From assembly GCA_030536685.1 (NCBI GenBank), contig JAUNPP010000017.1:1-34467 (forward strand): a DNA stretch of 34,467 bases, read 5' to 3'. Made by a program: the position numbers and the translations under genes. This stretch comes from Lachnospiraceae bacterium. Lineage in GTDB: Bacteria > Bacillota > Clostridia > Lachnospirales > Lachnospiraceae. Below are positions 19,301 to 28,643 of this stretch, in pieces; position 1 is the first letter of the stretch, and each line of letters opens with the position of its first letter. The notes beneath the pieces are model-generated. The model saw only the letters and a program-made list of their open reading frames with translations, was not told the origin of the DNA and did not search any database.

Positions 19301-19337
19301 GTTATCACCTCTTGATGTTGTTTTTTATTGTGCGTAC

Positions 19338-19366
19338 ATTATAACACACATTTCTTATAATGTGAA
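19338..19366 (-). promoter_or_regulatory. glgC promoter
   Basis: On the minus strand TTCACA (19361-19366), 17 bases, TATAAT (19338-19343), about 38 bases before the GTG start. Confidence 0.7.
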
Positions 19367-19690
19367 CAAATTTTTAAAATTACTCCTATTCTTTTTATGA
19401 ATTTTCACTCGCTTTTTCCGTCTCAGGCAATACTTCAATCCTTTTTTATGTCTTTTTTCTCCAATTTTCCTTACCATTTTTTGGTTTTTCATACGATACT
19501 TTTTCGACCTTTTTTGAATATTTTTTATCACTTTTTTCAGAACCGCTTTTTTCTTTTTAGCAATAACTACTCTTTTCAGCCGATTTTGAACATCGTCTTT
19601 TGTGAGCTTTAATGGTTTTAGCTCTCCGATTTTGCTTTCAAACACCTTGAAGATGTACGTCAGATAGTATATACTGGTAACAAATTTCAA
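19355..19690 (-). CDS. doubtful Lys/Arg-rich small protein
   Basis: A 111-codon open frame starting at TTG with only a weak upstream AGAAAG. The middle and end are extremely basic (KKKKAVLKKVIKNIQKRSKK and similar) with hardly any acidic residues. No family recognised. Its end overlaps the glgC promoter, and the A-rich strand favours chance Lys codons, so it may be spurious. The remainder of the 19301-19984 gap holds the glgC promoter, a weak AAAACAG/CTGTTTT hairpin (19726-19745) and the asnS leader; no T-box was found for asnS. Confidence 0.25.
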   Translation of the reverse strand: MKFVTSIYYLTYIFKVFESKIGELKPLKLTKDDVQNRLKRVVIAKKKKAVLKKVIKNIQKRSKKYRMKNQKMVRKIGEKRHKKGLKYCLRRKKRVKIHKKNRSNFKNLFTL

Positions 19691-19860
19691 ATTTATTTTG
19701 TCTTTCTGTCGCGGACTTTTTCTAAAAAACAGATTTTTCTGTTTTCTCTGCGAAGACGTTCCTGCCGGGGATCAGCTGCCGCAAATCGGCAAATCGTCCG
19801 ATTACAGAACCTTAATTTGCTTTTGAATGTATTTTTCGAACAATGTTTAACACTCACTAC

Positions 19861-19890
19861 TTGACTAAAAGGTATTGTATGCGGTATGCT
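19861..19890 (+). promoter_or_regulatory. possible asnS promoter
   Basis: TTGACT (19861-19866), 18 bases, TATGCT (19885-19890), about 95 bases before the asnS start. The -10 is weak, so this is tentative. Confidence 0.4.
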
Positions 19891-19984
19891 CTTGCGTGTA
19901 CATTGCTGAACAGTTAAAAATCCCTGTCTGGATACGGACAGCTTACAGATTCACAAAGATTCACAAAAATGGAGGGATCATACT

Positions 19985-21376
19985 ATGAACTTAATCACCA
20001 TTAAGGATATTTTCCGCAAACCGGAATCATATCTGAACAAGGAAATCACCGTGGGCGGTTGGATTCGCAGTGTCCGCGGCTCTAAAACATTTGGTTTTAT
20101 CGTACTCAATGACGGCAGCTTTTTCGACACTCTGCAGATCGTGTATAATGACTCTGCTTCTAATTTCAATGAGATTTCACATTATAATGTAGGAACTGCT
20201 ATCATCGCTACCGGTACTTTAGTTGCTACTCCCGATGCAAAGCAGCCTTTCGAAATGCAGGCGTCCGAAATCACTCTGGAAGGAGCTTCCAGTCCTGATT
20301 ACCCGCTTCAGAAAAAACGTCATTCTCTGGAGTTTCTGCGTACAATGCCCCACCTGCGCCCCCGTACCAACACTTTTATGGCTGTTTTCCGTGTACGCTC
20401 ATACATTGCCGCTGCAATTCACGAATTTTTCCAGAGCAATGACTTTGTATATGTACACACCCCGCTGATTACAGCAAGCGACTGCGAAGGCGCCGGCGAA
20501 ATGTTCCAGGTTACCACAATGGATATGTCCGATCCCGCCCGCACCGAGGACGGAGCAATCGATTACTCCAAAGATTTCTTCGGCCGCATGACCAATCTGA
20601 CCGTAAGCGGACAGTTAAACGCAGAACCCTTCTGCACAGCATTCCGCAACGTTTACACCTTCGGCCCTACTTTCCGTGCTGAAAACTCCAATACAGCCAG
20701 ACATGCTGCAGAATTCTGGATGGTAGAACCTGAAATGGCATTTGCAGACCTGAACGACAACATGGCTGTTGCAGAAGCTATGCTGAAATATATCATTCGC
20801 TACGTTATGGAAAAAGCTCCTGAAGAAATGAAATTCTTCAACCAGTTCATTGACAAGGGACTTCTCGACCGTCTCCAGAATGTACTGGATTCCGAATTCG
20901 GACACGTAACCTATACGGAAGCCGTTGAACTGCTGATGAAGCACAACGATAAATTTGAATATAAAGTAAGCTGGGGATGCGACCTGCAGACAGAGCATGA
21001 GCGTTATCTGACAGAACAGATTTTCAAACGCCCTGTATTTGTCACAGATTACCCCAAGGATATCAAGGCATTCTACATGAAGCTGAATGAAGACGGCAAA
21101 ACTGTAGCAGCAATGGACTGCCTGGTACCCGGCATCGGCGAGATCATCGGCGGAAGCCAGCGTGAAGACAACTACGACAAGCTGGTTGCCCGCATGGAAG
21201 AACTGGGATTAAACAAAGAAGATTACGATTTCTATCTCGACCTGCGCAAATACGGCTCTGTACGCCACTCAGGCTACGGTCTTGGATTTGAGCGCTGTGT
21301 AATGTACCTCACAGGCATCTCAAACATCCGCGACGTACTGCCTTACCCCCGTACAGTAGGAAGCTGCGAGCTCTAA
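19985..21376 (+). CDS. asnS: asparagine--tRNA ligase
   Basis: A class IIb synthetase charging tRNA-Asn. 463 residues. The N-terminal OB-fold anticodon domain ([23 protein letters not shown], partial) is followed by the catalytic core: motif 2 region ([26 protein letters not shown], partial) and motif 3 ([15 protein letters not shown]). The sequence features fit AsnRS rather than AspRS. GGAGGG precedes the ATG by about 9 bases. It is a single gene. Confidence 0.97.
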   Translation: MNLITIKDIFRKPESYLNKEITVGGWIRSVRGSKTFGFIVLNDGSFFDTLQIVYNDSASNFNEISHYNVGTAIIATGTLVATPDAKQPFEMQASEITLEGASSPDYPLQKKRHSLEFLRTMPHLRPRTNTFMAVFRVRSYIAAAIHEFFQSNDFVYVHTPLITASDCEGAGEMFQVTTMDMSDPARTEDGAIDYSKDFFGRMTNLTVSGQLNAEPFCTAFRNVYTFGPTFRAENSNTARHAAEFWMVEPEMAFADLNDNMAVAEAMLKYIIRYVMEKAPEEMKFFNQFIDKGLLDRLQNVLDSEFGHVTYTEAVELLMKHNDKFEYKVSWGCDLQTEHERYLTEQIFKRPVFVTDYPKDIKAFYMKLNEDGKTVAAMDCLVPGIGEIIGGSQREDNYDKLVARMEELGLNKEDYDFYLDLRKYGSVRHSGYGLGFERCVMYLTGISNIRDVLPYPRTVGSCEL

Positions 21377-21500
21377 GCAATCATTCATCCGTCCAAACGG
21401 ATTTATCCCGGCTATACAAAGGACATGGAATACAAGGTTTTGTAAAGAATTTTAAAATATTCTTTGCGAAACCGGTATTCTATGTTCTTTTTCTTTTTTC

Positions 21501-21549
21501 TTGACTTTCCTTTAGCTGGAGGATATAATTAAATCAGTAATAGTTACTA
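21501..21549 (+). promoter_or_regulatory. perR promoter and operator
   Basis: TTGACT (21501-21506), 17 bases, TATAAT (21524-21529). Operator-like CAGTAAT-A-GTTACTA (21535-21549) sits on the predicted start site, implying autorepression. It matches the palindrome before the rubrerythrin gene. Confidence 0.75.
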
Positions 21550-21634
21550 TTTTCAAAAGCAATACCCACACTTTTGAAAATATAGTATCATCATCTGATT
21601 TTATTTTATCAAAAGATTGAAGGGAGCGATTTCC

Positions 21635-22015
21635 ATGCTGAAAAACAGTCGTCAGCGAAATTCCATTAAGATGTTTCTTATGCAGCGAACCGACCACCCC
21701 ACAGCCAACACGATCTACCAGGAGCTTCAGAAGGAGTATCCCAACATCAGTCTGGGGACCGTGTATCGGAACCTGAATCTGATGTGTTCTCTGGGAGAAG
21801 TACAAAAAATCAGCTGCGGTGAAGAATCCGACCGTTTCGACGGCGTTGCCGCCCCGCACTATCACCATGTCTGCACACAGTGCGGAGCTGTCCACGACAT
21901 TCCGATGCAGGTAATTGACAGCATCAATGACCTTGCCCAGAACTTTACACCACACGAAATTTCAGGACATCAGACATATTTTTACGGAATCTGCAAACAC
22001 TGTAAAGGAGACTGA
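21635..22015 (+). CDS. perR: Fur-family peroxide-responsive repressor (PerR-like)
   Basis: A metal-dependent DNA-binding repressor of oxidative-stress genes. 126 residues from ATG at 21635 (GGGAG 9 bases upstream), shorter than typical Fur (about 140-150). It has the winged helix (SLGTVYRNLNLM), the candidate regulatory-metal region (RFDGVAAPHYHH), and the structural zinc pairs C-x2-C (VCTQCGAV and GICKHC). PerR rather than Fur or Zur is inferred from the adjacent rubrerythrin and the shared operators. Peroxide sensing through His oxidation would need testing. Confidence 0.85.
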   Translation: MLKNSRQRNSIKMFLMQRTDHPTANTIYQELQKEYPNISLGTVYRNLNLMCSLGEVQKISCGEESDRFDGVAAPHYHHVCTQCGAVHDIPMQVIDSINDLAQNFTPHEISGHQTYFYGICKHCKGD

Positions 22016-22122
22016 TCCACTCGCATTCCCTTTTCCCGAAACTGCAGAACCGTTTCTGAAAACCGGAAATAAAAAATCCAAAAGTTCAAAATAATAAAAA
22101 AATCTAAAATTCAAAATAACGC

Positions 22123-22178
22123 TTGACACCAGATGAATTCTATGATAAAGTTATGGCATAACAGTAATGATTACTGTT
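22123..22178 (+). promoter_or_regulatory. rubrerythrin promoter with perfect PerR-like operator
   Basis: TTGACA (22123-22128), 17 bases, TAAAGT (22146-22151). The perfect 9-1-9 palindrome AACAGTAATGATTACTGTT (22160-22178) lies at the start site, so binding would block transcription. Confidence 0.8.
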
Positions 22179-22241
22179 TTAGCAAGACAACTTAACAATT
22201 GAAATATTAATTATTCATTTTATGAGAAGGAGTTTTTAATC

Positions 22242-22787
22242 ATGAAAAAATTTGTATGTATGGTATGTGGTTATGTAGCAGAAGGCGAAGCAGCTCCCGA
22301 AAAGTGCCCCGTTTGTAACGCTCCCGCTTCTAAGTTTGTAGAGCAGGCTGACGAGATGACATGGGCATCCGAACATGTTGTTGGTGTAGCTCAGGGCTCC
22401 AGCGAAGACATTATGGAAGATTTAAGAGCTAACTTCAACGGTGAATGTACAGAAGTTGGTATGTATCTGGCTATGGCAAGAGTAGCTCACAGAGAAGGAT
22501 ATCCTGAAATCGGTCTGTACTACGAAAAAGCTGCATGGGAAGAAGCTGAACATGCTGCTAAGTTTGCTGAACTGTTAGGCGAAGTAATCACCGACAGCAC
22601 AAAGAAAAACCTGGAATTAAGAATCGAAGCAGAGAACGGCGCTACAGCTGGTAAGACTGATCTTGCAAAACGCGCTAAAGCAGCTAACCTTGACGCAATC
22701 CATGACACCGTTCATGAGATGGCAAGAGACGAAGCTCGTCACGGCAAAGCATTCGCAGGTCTGCATGCAAGATACTTCGGTAAATAA
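22242..22787 (+). CDS. reverse rubrerythrin (N-terminal rubredoxin, C-terminal ferritin-like diiron domain)
   Basis: Reduces hydrogen peroxide, and in clostridial relatives oxygen, to water using NADH-derived electrons. 181 residues. Rubredoxin Cys pairs are at the N-terminus (C6, C9 in CMVCGY and C22, C25 in CPVCNA), the reverse of classical rubrerythrin order. The diiron four-helix domain shows [19 protein letters not shown] and [15 protein letters not shown] precedes the ATG. The context (PerR just upstream, palindromic operator) fits an oxygen-defence protein of an anaerobe. Confidence 0.95.
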   Translation: MKKFVCMVCGYVAEGEAAPEKCPVCNAPASKFVEQADEMTWASEHVVGVAQGSSEDIMEDLRANFNGECTEVGMYLAMARVAHREGYPEIGLYYEKAAWEEAEHAAKFAELLGEVITDSTKKNLELRIEAENGATAGKTDLAKRAKAANLDAIHDTVHEMARDEARHGKAFAGLHARYFGK

Positions 22788-22820
22788 AACGTATAAAGCA
22801 CACTTTGTATAAAGTATTTT

Positions 22821-22855
22821 AAGGAGGAATGTGATAACGCATTCCTTCTTTTTTT
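22821..22855 (+). terminator. rubrerythrin terminator
   Basis: AAGGAGGAATG and CATTCCTTCTT form a stem with one G-T pair, around a 7-8 base loop, running into T7. It lies about 35 bases after the stop codon. Confidence 0.8.
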
Positions 22856-22926
22856 CATGTTTTTGTTTTTTCTAATTTTCAGCAACTCTTTTCATGATTT
22901 TGTTTTTTCTAATTTCCAGCAACTCT
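22853..22926. repeat. two tandem 37-bp direct repeats
   Basis: 22853-22889 and 22890-22926 differ at only two positions (each ending CAGCAACTCT). The first copy starts in the T tract of the terminator. It looks like a recent duplication. Confidence 0.85.
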
Positions 22927-23020
22927 TTAAGAAGAAAAATTATGTTTTTTCCGAAAAATATGTTATACTCAATAAGTACAACAGGTACAATATTTATTTT
23001 TACAAAAGGCTGGTATATAT

Positions 23021-24214
23021 ATGGAAAGAAAAATTGGTACTGTTTCAAGAGGTGTGCGCTGTCCGATCATCCGCGAAGGGGACAATCTGGTTGAAATCGT
23101 AGTAAACAGTGTTATGGAAGCTGCTGACAGTGAAGGTTTTGGACTCAGAGACCGTGATATCGTTGGTATCACAGAATCAGTCGTAGCCCGCGCACAGGGC
23201 AACTATGTCTCCGTTGAAGATATTGCTGCTGACGTAAAAGCAAAAACAGGCGGAGAAACCGTAGGAGTGATTTTCCCTATTCTCTCCAGAAACCGTTTCG
23301 CAATCAATTTAAAGGGCATCGCTATGGGCTGCAAAAAAGTAGTTCTGATGCTGAGTTATCCAAGCGACGAAGTAGGTAATGCTCTGCTGACCTATGATCA
23401 GTTAGATGAAGCAGGTATTAATCCTTATTCCGATGTTTTATCTTTGGAGAAATACCGTGAACTTTTCGGTGAAAACAAACATGAATTTACCGGCGTGGAT
23501 TATGTAGCTTACTACGCAAATATTGTCCGCGAAGCAGGTGCTGATGTTGAAATTGTATTTGCAAACCAGGCAAAGACAATTCTGAACTATACAGACTGTA
23601 TTATCAACTGTGATATCCATACCAGAGCACGTACCAAACGTATTCTGAAGGCTGCCGGCGCTAAAGCGGTCTGCGGTCTTGATGATATCATGACCTCCTC
23701 CGTCAACGGAAGCGGCTTCAATGCTCAATATGGTCTTTTAGGCTCCAATAAATCTACCGAGAACAAGATCAAGCTTTTCCCGAAGGAATGCAAAGACCTT
23801 GTCGAAGCAATCCAATCCTCCTTCCTCGAAAAGACCGGAAAGCTTATCGAGGTTATGGTATACGGTGACGGTGCATTCAAGGATCCCAAAGGTAAGATCT
23901 GGGAACTCGCTGACCCGGTAGTTTCACCGGCATTTACAGACGGCCTGGTCGGTACGCCCAATGAACTGAAGCTGAAGTATCTTGCCGACAATGATTTCGC
24001 TTCTCTGAGCGGCGCTGAATTAAAAGAAGCAATCTCCAACAGCATCAAGGCTAAACAGGATAACCTCGTTGGCAGCATGGCTTCTCAGGGCACAACTCCG
24101 AGACAGCTCACCGATCTGATTGGTTCGCTGTGCGACCTGACATCCGGTTCCGGAGATAAGGGAACCCCTATCATCCTGATCCAGGGATATTTTGACAACT
24201 TTGCAACAAACTAA
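23021..24214 (+). CDS. CofE-like (F420-0:gamma-glutamyl ligase family) protein
   Basis: 397 residues across the CofE-type fold. Visible segments are an opening like the family's (TVSRGVRCPIIREGD), ITESVVARAQGN, LSRNRFAINLKGIAMG, DIMTSSVNGSGFNAQYGLLGSNKS (partial) and YGDGAFKDPKGKIWELADP (partial). CofE adds glutamates to coenzyme F420 in archaea and actinobacteria, GTP-dependently. No other F420 gene is in the window and clostridia of this kind are not known to make it, so the substrate is likely different. Weak ribosome site (AAAAGG). It lies downstream of the rubrerythrin gene but beyond its terminator, followed by its own terminator. Confidence 0.8.
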   Translation: MERKIGTVSRGVRCPIIREGDNLVEIVVNSVMEAADSEGFGLRDRDIVGITESVVARAQGNYVSVEDIAADVKAKTGGETVGVIFPILSRNRFAINLKGIAMGCKKVVLMLSYPSDEVGNALLTYDQLDEAGINPYSDVLSLEKYRELFGENKHEFTGVDYVAYYANIVREAGADVEIVFANQAKTILNYTDCIINCDIHTRARTKRILKAAGAKAVCGLDDIMTSSVNGSGFNAQYGLLGSNKSTENKIKLFPKECKDLVEAIQSSFLEKTGKLIEVMVYGDGAFKDPKGKIWELADPVVSPAFTDGLVGTPNELKLKYLADNDFASLSGAELKEAISNSIKAKQDNLVGSMASQGTTPRQLTDLIGSLCDLTSGSGDKGTPIILIQGYFDNFATN

Positions 24215-24266
24215 ACCCAGGAATACGTTTTACCTGAATTGTCAGAAATACGTTTTACTTATATTG

Positions 24267-24297
24267 AAAACCCCCGGCAGAAACTGTCGGGGGTTTT
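24267..24297 (+). terminator. terminator after the CofE-like gene
   Basis: AAAACCCCCGGCAG pairs with CTGTCGGGGGTTTT (one G-T) around a 3-base loop, with T runs on both strands. The remainder of the 24215-24445 gap holds an imperfect GC-rich inverted repeat (24351-24381), possibly ending hydA transcription, and short direct repeats. Confidence 0.85.
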
Positions 24298-24445
24298 CTT
24301 ATGGTAAGATGATTGGAAATTAGGCAATTTCAAATATAAATCACTGCTTCCGGCAGCCGGTTTCAAACCGAAACCGCCGCCAGAAGTCATCAGTTACGAA
24401 TCTAAGAATGCCGTATATCACCGATTAAATGTCACATATTACCGA

Positions 24446-26188
24446 TTAATTGATTGTTCTCTTTACATAAGAGGTATGTAAGATCTCATGAGCTTTATGG
24501 CTTCCGGGTTCGCCGAAGAATTCTTCGTAAACCTTCTTAACGCTTTCATTCATATGAGACTTTCTTACAGGATTTCCTGCATCCAGAGCGTACAGAGCTT
24601 TTGCACGTTCTGCGCGGATATCAACTACGTTGCGGATCTTTGAAGGAACCTGAGGCTGTCCGCCGCCGTTTACGCAGCCGCCGGGGCATCCCATGATTTC
24701 GATAAAGTGATAGTCAGCTTCGCCGGCTTTTACTTTATCTAACAGGATTTTGGCATTGCCAAGACCGGAAGCGATTGCAACCTTAACATCCATACCTGCA
24801 ACATTGTAAGTTGCCTCTTTAATGCCTTCAACACCTCTGACTGCTGTGAAATCAACACATTCCAGCTCTTTGCCGGTAAGAACTTCTACTGCAGTTCTTA
24901 ATGCTGCTTCCATAACGCCGCCGGTTGCACCGAAGATAACAGCTGCGCCGGTACCTTCGCCTAACGGATCGTCAAAGCCTTCTTCAGGCAGTTTTGCAAA
25001 ATCAAGGCCAGCCTTCTTGATCATACGAGCGAGTTCTCTTGTAGTGATAGAGATATCTACATCGGGAACGCCTGCTGCGTCTTCATCATCGCGGCCGATT
25101 TCAAACTTCTTAGCTGTACAGGGCATTACGCTGACGCTTACGATATTCTTAGGATCAAGACCCATCTTCTGTGCATAATATGTCTTCAGAGTAGCGCCAA
25201 ACATCTGCTGAGGAGACTTACAGGAGGACAGGTTTTCTGTCATATCGGGGAAGTAATGCTCGCAGTATTTAATCCAGCCGGGTGAGCAGGAAGTAATTAA
25301 CGGAAGTTTTCCGCCATTCTGTACTCTGTCGAGGAATTCATGAGCTTCTTCCATAATTGTCAGGTCGGCTGAGAAATTGGTATCAAATACCTTATCAAAG
25401 CCAAGGCGGCGCAGAGCTGCTGCCATCTGGCCCTGAACCGGTGTACCCATCGGATAACCGAATTCTTCACCTAAAGCGGCACGTACTGCAGGAGCAACCT
25501 GAACAGCTACAAATTTATCAGGATCATTGATTGCATCAATAATTTCTTTTGTATTGTCCTTTTCGTAGATAGCGCCTACAGGACAAACAGCGATACACTG
25601 ACCACAGGATACACAGCTGGTTTCACCCAGTCCCATCTCAAATGCAGAACCGATAAAGGTCTTGAAACCACGTTCGTTCGGTCCGATTACGCCGATACCC
25701 TGTACGTTGCTGCAGACAGCTGTACATCTGCGGCAAAGGATACATTTATTGTTGTCACGAACCATATGTGCAGCACTGGTATCCAATTCATAATGAATCT
25801 TATTGCCATCGTAATAAGCTTCATCATCCACACCCAGTTCTTTACACAGAGTCTGAAGTTCACAGTTTCCGCTGCGTACACATGACAGACACTTTCTTTC
25901 ATGGTTGGAAAGCATCAGCTGCAGAGTTTTCTTTCTTGATTCCTGTACTGCAGGAGTATTGGTAAATACTTCCATACCCGGATTGATCGGATATACGCAG
26001 GCAGCAACAAGGCTTCTTGCACCTTTTACTTCAACTACACACATACGGCATGCGCCGATTTCATTAATATCTTTCAAATAACAAAGTGTAGGAATTTCAA
26101 TACCAGCATATCTGGCTGCTTCAAGGATAGTAGAACCAGCAGGAGCAGATACTTCCACACCGTTAATTTTAATTGTTACGTTTTCCAT
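24446..26188 (-). CDS. hydA: [FeFe] hydrogenase catalytic subunit HydA (trimeric, NAD(H)-linked)
   Basis: Reduces protons to H2. 580 residues: N-terminal [2Fe-2S] (C36, C47, C50, C64), His-Cys3 cluster (H96, C100, C103, C109), two [4Fe-4S] (C149-C159 and C192-C202), then the H-cluster domain. L1 is TSCSPGW (299-305) instead of TSCCPxW, L2 MPCTAKKFE (355-363) and L3 spans E497-P512 with C501 and C505. The small-subunit-like C-terminal region is fused at the end. GGAGGG precedes the ATG. It is last of hydC-hydB-hydA. Oxidised ferredoxin and NAD are the expected partners; bifurcation is inferred from the family, not shown. Confidence 0.96.
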   Translation of the reverse strand: MENVTIKINGVEVSAPAGSTILEAARYAGIEIPTLCYLKDINEIGACRMCVVEVKGARSLVAACVYPINPGMEVFTNTPAVQESRKKTLQLMLSNHERKCLSCVRSGNCELQTLCKELGVDDEAYYDGNKIHYELDTSAAHMVRDNNKCILCRRCTAVCSNVQGIGVIGPNERGFKTFIGSAFEMGLGETSCVSCGQCIAVCPVGAIYEKDNTKEIIDAINDPDKFVAVQVAPAVRAALGEEFGYPMGTPVQGQMAAALRRLGFDKVFDTNFSADLTIMEEAHEFLDRVQNGGKLPLITSCSPGWIKYCEHYFPDMTENLSSCKSPQQMFGATLKTYYAQKMGLDPKNIVSVSVMPCTAKKFEIGRDDEDAAGVPDVDISITTRELARMIKKAGLDFAKLPEEGFDDPLGEGTGAAVIFGATGGVMEAALRTAVEVLTGKELECVDFTAVRGVEGIKEATYNVAGMDVKVAIASGLGNAKILLDKVKAGEADYHFIEIMGCPGGCVNGGGQPQVPSKIRNVVDIRAERAKALYALDAGNPVRKSHMNESVKKVYEEFFGEPGSHKAHEILHTSYVKRTIN

Positions 26189-26204
26189 AATCAGCCTACC
26201 CTCC

Positions 26205-28091
26205 TTATTTCTTTACAACAGCGCTCTTCTTACACTTGGAAGCACATACGCCACACTTGATACACTTGGAAGTATCAATGGTATGAACTTTCTTCTTCTC
26301 ACCGGTGATCGCATTAACAGGACAGTTCTTAGCACACAGAGTACATCCGATACACTTATCAGGATCGATCTCATAGTGGAACAGGCTCTTACATACACCA
26401 GCAGGACATTTCTTGTCAACTACGTGAGCAACATACTCGTCTTCGAAGAACTTCATGGTAGACAGAACCGGGTTGGAAGCTGTCTGACCCAGTGCACACA
26501 GAGAACTGGATTTCAGATGGTAGCACAGCTCTTTGATCTTTTCAAGATCTTCCAGGCTGCTCTTGCCTTCTGTAATAGCTGTCAGCATCTCTAACAGTCT
26601 TCTTGTACCGATACGGCAAGGAGTACATTTACCACAGGATTCATCAACGGTGAATTCCAGGAAGAATTTTGCAATATCAACCATACAGTCATCTTCATCC
26701 AGAACGATCAGACCGCCGGAACCCATCATGGAGCCGATTGCAATCAGGTTATCGTAGTCAATCGGAACATCAAAGTTAGAAGCAGGAATACATCCGCCTG
26801 AAGGGCCACCGGTCTGTGCAGCTTTGAATTTCTTTCCATTCGGAATGCCGCCGCCGATCTCTTCAACGATTTCACGGAGGGTAGTACCCATAGGGATTTC
26901 TACCAGACCTACATTGTTAACCTTACCACCAAGAGCAAATACCTTGGTACCAGGTGATTTTTCAGTACCCATAGATGCAAACCATTCAGCACCACGCATG
27001 ATGATCTGAGGAATATTTGCATAGGTTTCTACGTTATTCAGAATAGTAGGAGCTGCAAACAGACCCTTTACAGCAGGGAACGGAGGACGAGGACGAGGCT
27101 CGCCGCGGTTACCTTCAATAGAGGTCATCAGAGCTGTCTCTTCACCACATACGAATGCGCCGGCGCCAAGTCTTAAACCAACGCGGAATGAGAAGCCTGT
27201 TCCGAAAATATCATCGCCGAGCAGACCGTATTCTTCAGCCTGTTTAATTGCGATTTCCAGACGTTTTACAGCGATCGGATATTCTGCACGTACATATATG
27301 TAACCCTGGTTAGCACCGATAACATAACCTGCAATAGCCATTGCTTCCAGTACTACATGAGGATCGCCTTCCAGTACGGAACGATCCATGAATGCACCCG
27401 GGTCACCTTCATCGGCGTTACAGCAGACATATTTCTGTGTTCCGGGTTCTCCGCCCATAGCGAACAGCCATTTCTTACCGGTAGGGAATCCACCGCCCCC
27501 GCGTCCACGCAGACCGGAGCCCATAACGCAGTCAACTACTTCCTTCTGGGTCATGGTTGTCAGTACTTTATTTAATGCCTGATATCCGTCTCTTCCGATA
27601 TACTCTTCGATATTTTCAGGATCAATAACACCACAGTTTCTTAAAGCAACACGATTCTGTTTCTTATAGAAATGAGTTTCATGCATGGAAATGATACCTT
27701 CATCGGTAACAGTTTCCTGATAAAGATACTTGGTAACTACATTGCCCTTAACCAGATGTTCGGAAACGATTTCGGGAATGTGTTCCAGTTCTGTATTAGA
27801 ATAAAAAGCTGCTTCAGGATAAATGATCATAACCGGTCCCAGCGCACACAGACCATGACAGCCTGTTCTTACAACGCAAACCTTATCCTTCAGTCCTGCT
27901 TTTTCGATTTCTTCTTCCAGTTTTGCAGCAATTTTCAAACTTCCTGATGAAGTACATCCTGTACCTGCACAAACGAGTACATGACGTTCATATTTGCCGG
28001 CTTTCTTTTCTACACCCGCTTCTTCAGATCTAAATCCTACGAGGTCAGCCATCTTGTCTCTTATGGCATTTAATTCTTCAAGAGATTTCAT
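26205..28091 (-). CDS. hydB: hydrogenase subunit HydB, NuoF-like flavoprotein
   Basis: Transfers electrons between NADH and the hydrogenase; the site of proposed flavin-based bifurcation. 628 residues. It has an N-terminal thioredoxin-like [2Fe-2S] domain (C41, C46, C78, C82), the FMN/NADH fold with RGRGGGGFPTGKKW (195-208) and the NADE region, an SLBB domain, NuoF [4Fe-4S] (C486, C489, C492, C532), and a C-terminal two-[4Fe-4S] ferredoxin domain (C580-C590, C610-C620). This extra C-terminal domain distinguishes HydB from NuoF of complex I. AGGAGGAGG precedes the ATG. Confidence 0.96.
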   Translation of the reverse strand: MKSLEELNAIRDKMADLVGFRSEEAGVEKKAGKYERHVLVCAGTGCTSSGSLKIAAKLEEEIEKAGLKDKVCVVRTGCHGLCALGPVMIIYPEAAFYSNTELEHIPEIVSEHLVKGNVVTKYLYQETVTDEGIISMHETHFYKKQNRVALRNCGVIDPENIEEYIGRDGYQALNKVLTTMTQKEVVDCVMGSGLRGRGGGGFPTGKKWLFAMGGEPGTQKYVCCNADEGDPGAFMDRSVLEGDPHVVLEAMAIAGYVIGANQGYIYVRAEYPIAVKRLEIAIKQAEEYGLLGDDIFGTGFSFRVGLRLGAGAFVCGEETALMTSIEGNRGEPRPRPPFPAVKGLFAAPTILNNVETYANIPQIIMRGAEWFASMGTEKSPGTKVFALGGKVNNVGLVEIPMGTTLREIVEEIGGGIPNGKKFKAAQTGGPSGGCIPASNFDVPIDYDNLIAIGSMMGSGGLIVLDEDDCMVDIAKFFLEFTVDESCGKCTPCRIGTRRLLEMLTAITEGKSSLEDLEKIKELCYHLKSSSLCALGQTASNPVLSTMKFFEDEYVAHVVDKKCPAGVCKSLFHYEIDPDKCIGCTLCAKNCPVNAITGEKKKVHTIDTSKCIKCGVCASKCKKSAVVKK

Positions 28092-28104
28092 TACGGTCCT
28101 CCTC

Positions 28105-28596
28105 CTAATTATACTGTGCTAAAATCTTTTCTACGTCATCCGGCAGCAAACGACCATGAACGTCTTCGTTAATCATCATAACCGGTGCAAGACCGCAGGC
28201 ACCTACACAACGGCAGGATTCCAGTGAGAACTTACCATCCGGTGTACATTCGCCTTCCTTCAGATTCAGAACTTCCTGAAGTTTTTCGTAAATCTTACCC
28301 GAGCCTTTAACATAGCATGCAGTTCCAAGACAAACGGAAACTTTGAACTTTCCTTTAGGCTGAAGTGCAAACTGTGCATAAAATGTTGCTACACCATAGA
28401 TTTTCTCCAACGGAATACCGGTATTATCGGAAATAATCTTCTGAACTTCGATAGGAAGATATCCGTAAATATCCTGTGCTTTCTGCATGATCGGCATCAA
28501 CGCACCCTTTGTGCCTTTCAGTTCAGCAATTACTTTTAACAGTTCCCCTTCCTGTTCTTTTGTCCCTGTAAAAGGAACAGTTGCTTTCTGAGCCAT
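28105..28596 (-). CDS. hydC: hydrogenase subunit HydC, NuoE-like
   Basis: A thioredoxin-fold [2Fe-2S] subunit that completes the trimeric hydrogenase. 163 residues. Ligands are C89 and C94 (SVCLGTACYVKG) and C130 and C134 (CRCVGACGLAP). AAGGAGG precedes the ATG. It is first gene of the operon, 13 bases before hydB. Confidence 0.96.
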   Translation of the reverse strand: MAQKATVPFTGTKEQEGELLKVIAELKGTKGALMPIMQKAQDIYGYLPIEVQKIISDNTGIPLEKIYGVATFYAQFALQPKGKFKVSVCLGTACYVKGSGKIYEKLQEVLNLKEGECTPDGKFSLESCRCVGACGLAPVMMINEDVHGRLLPDDVEKILAQYN

Positions 28597-28643
28597 TACT
28601 CTACCTCCTTATTAAAATTTAAAACCACCACATTAACCTGCAG

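Noticed and set aside
19691..19984. T-box leader for asnS
   Set aside because: No match to the conserved GGTGG-ACCGCG T-box sequence was found.
22853..22926. Repeats considered as a CRISPR array
   Set aside because: Only two adjacent copies with no spacers; the same holds for 32412-32479.
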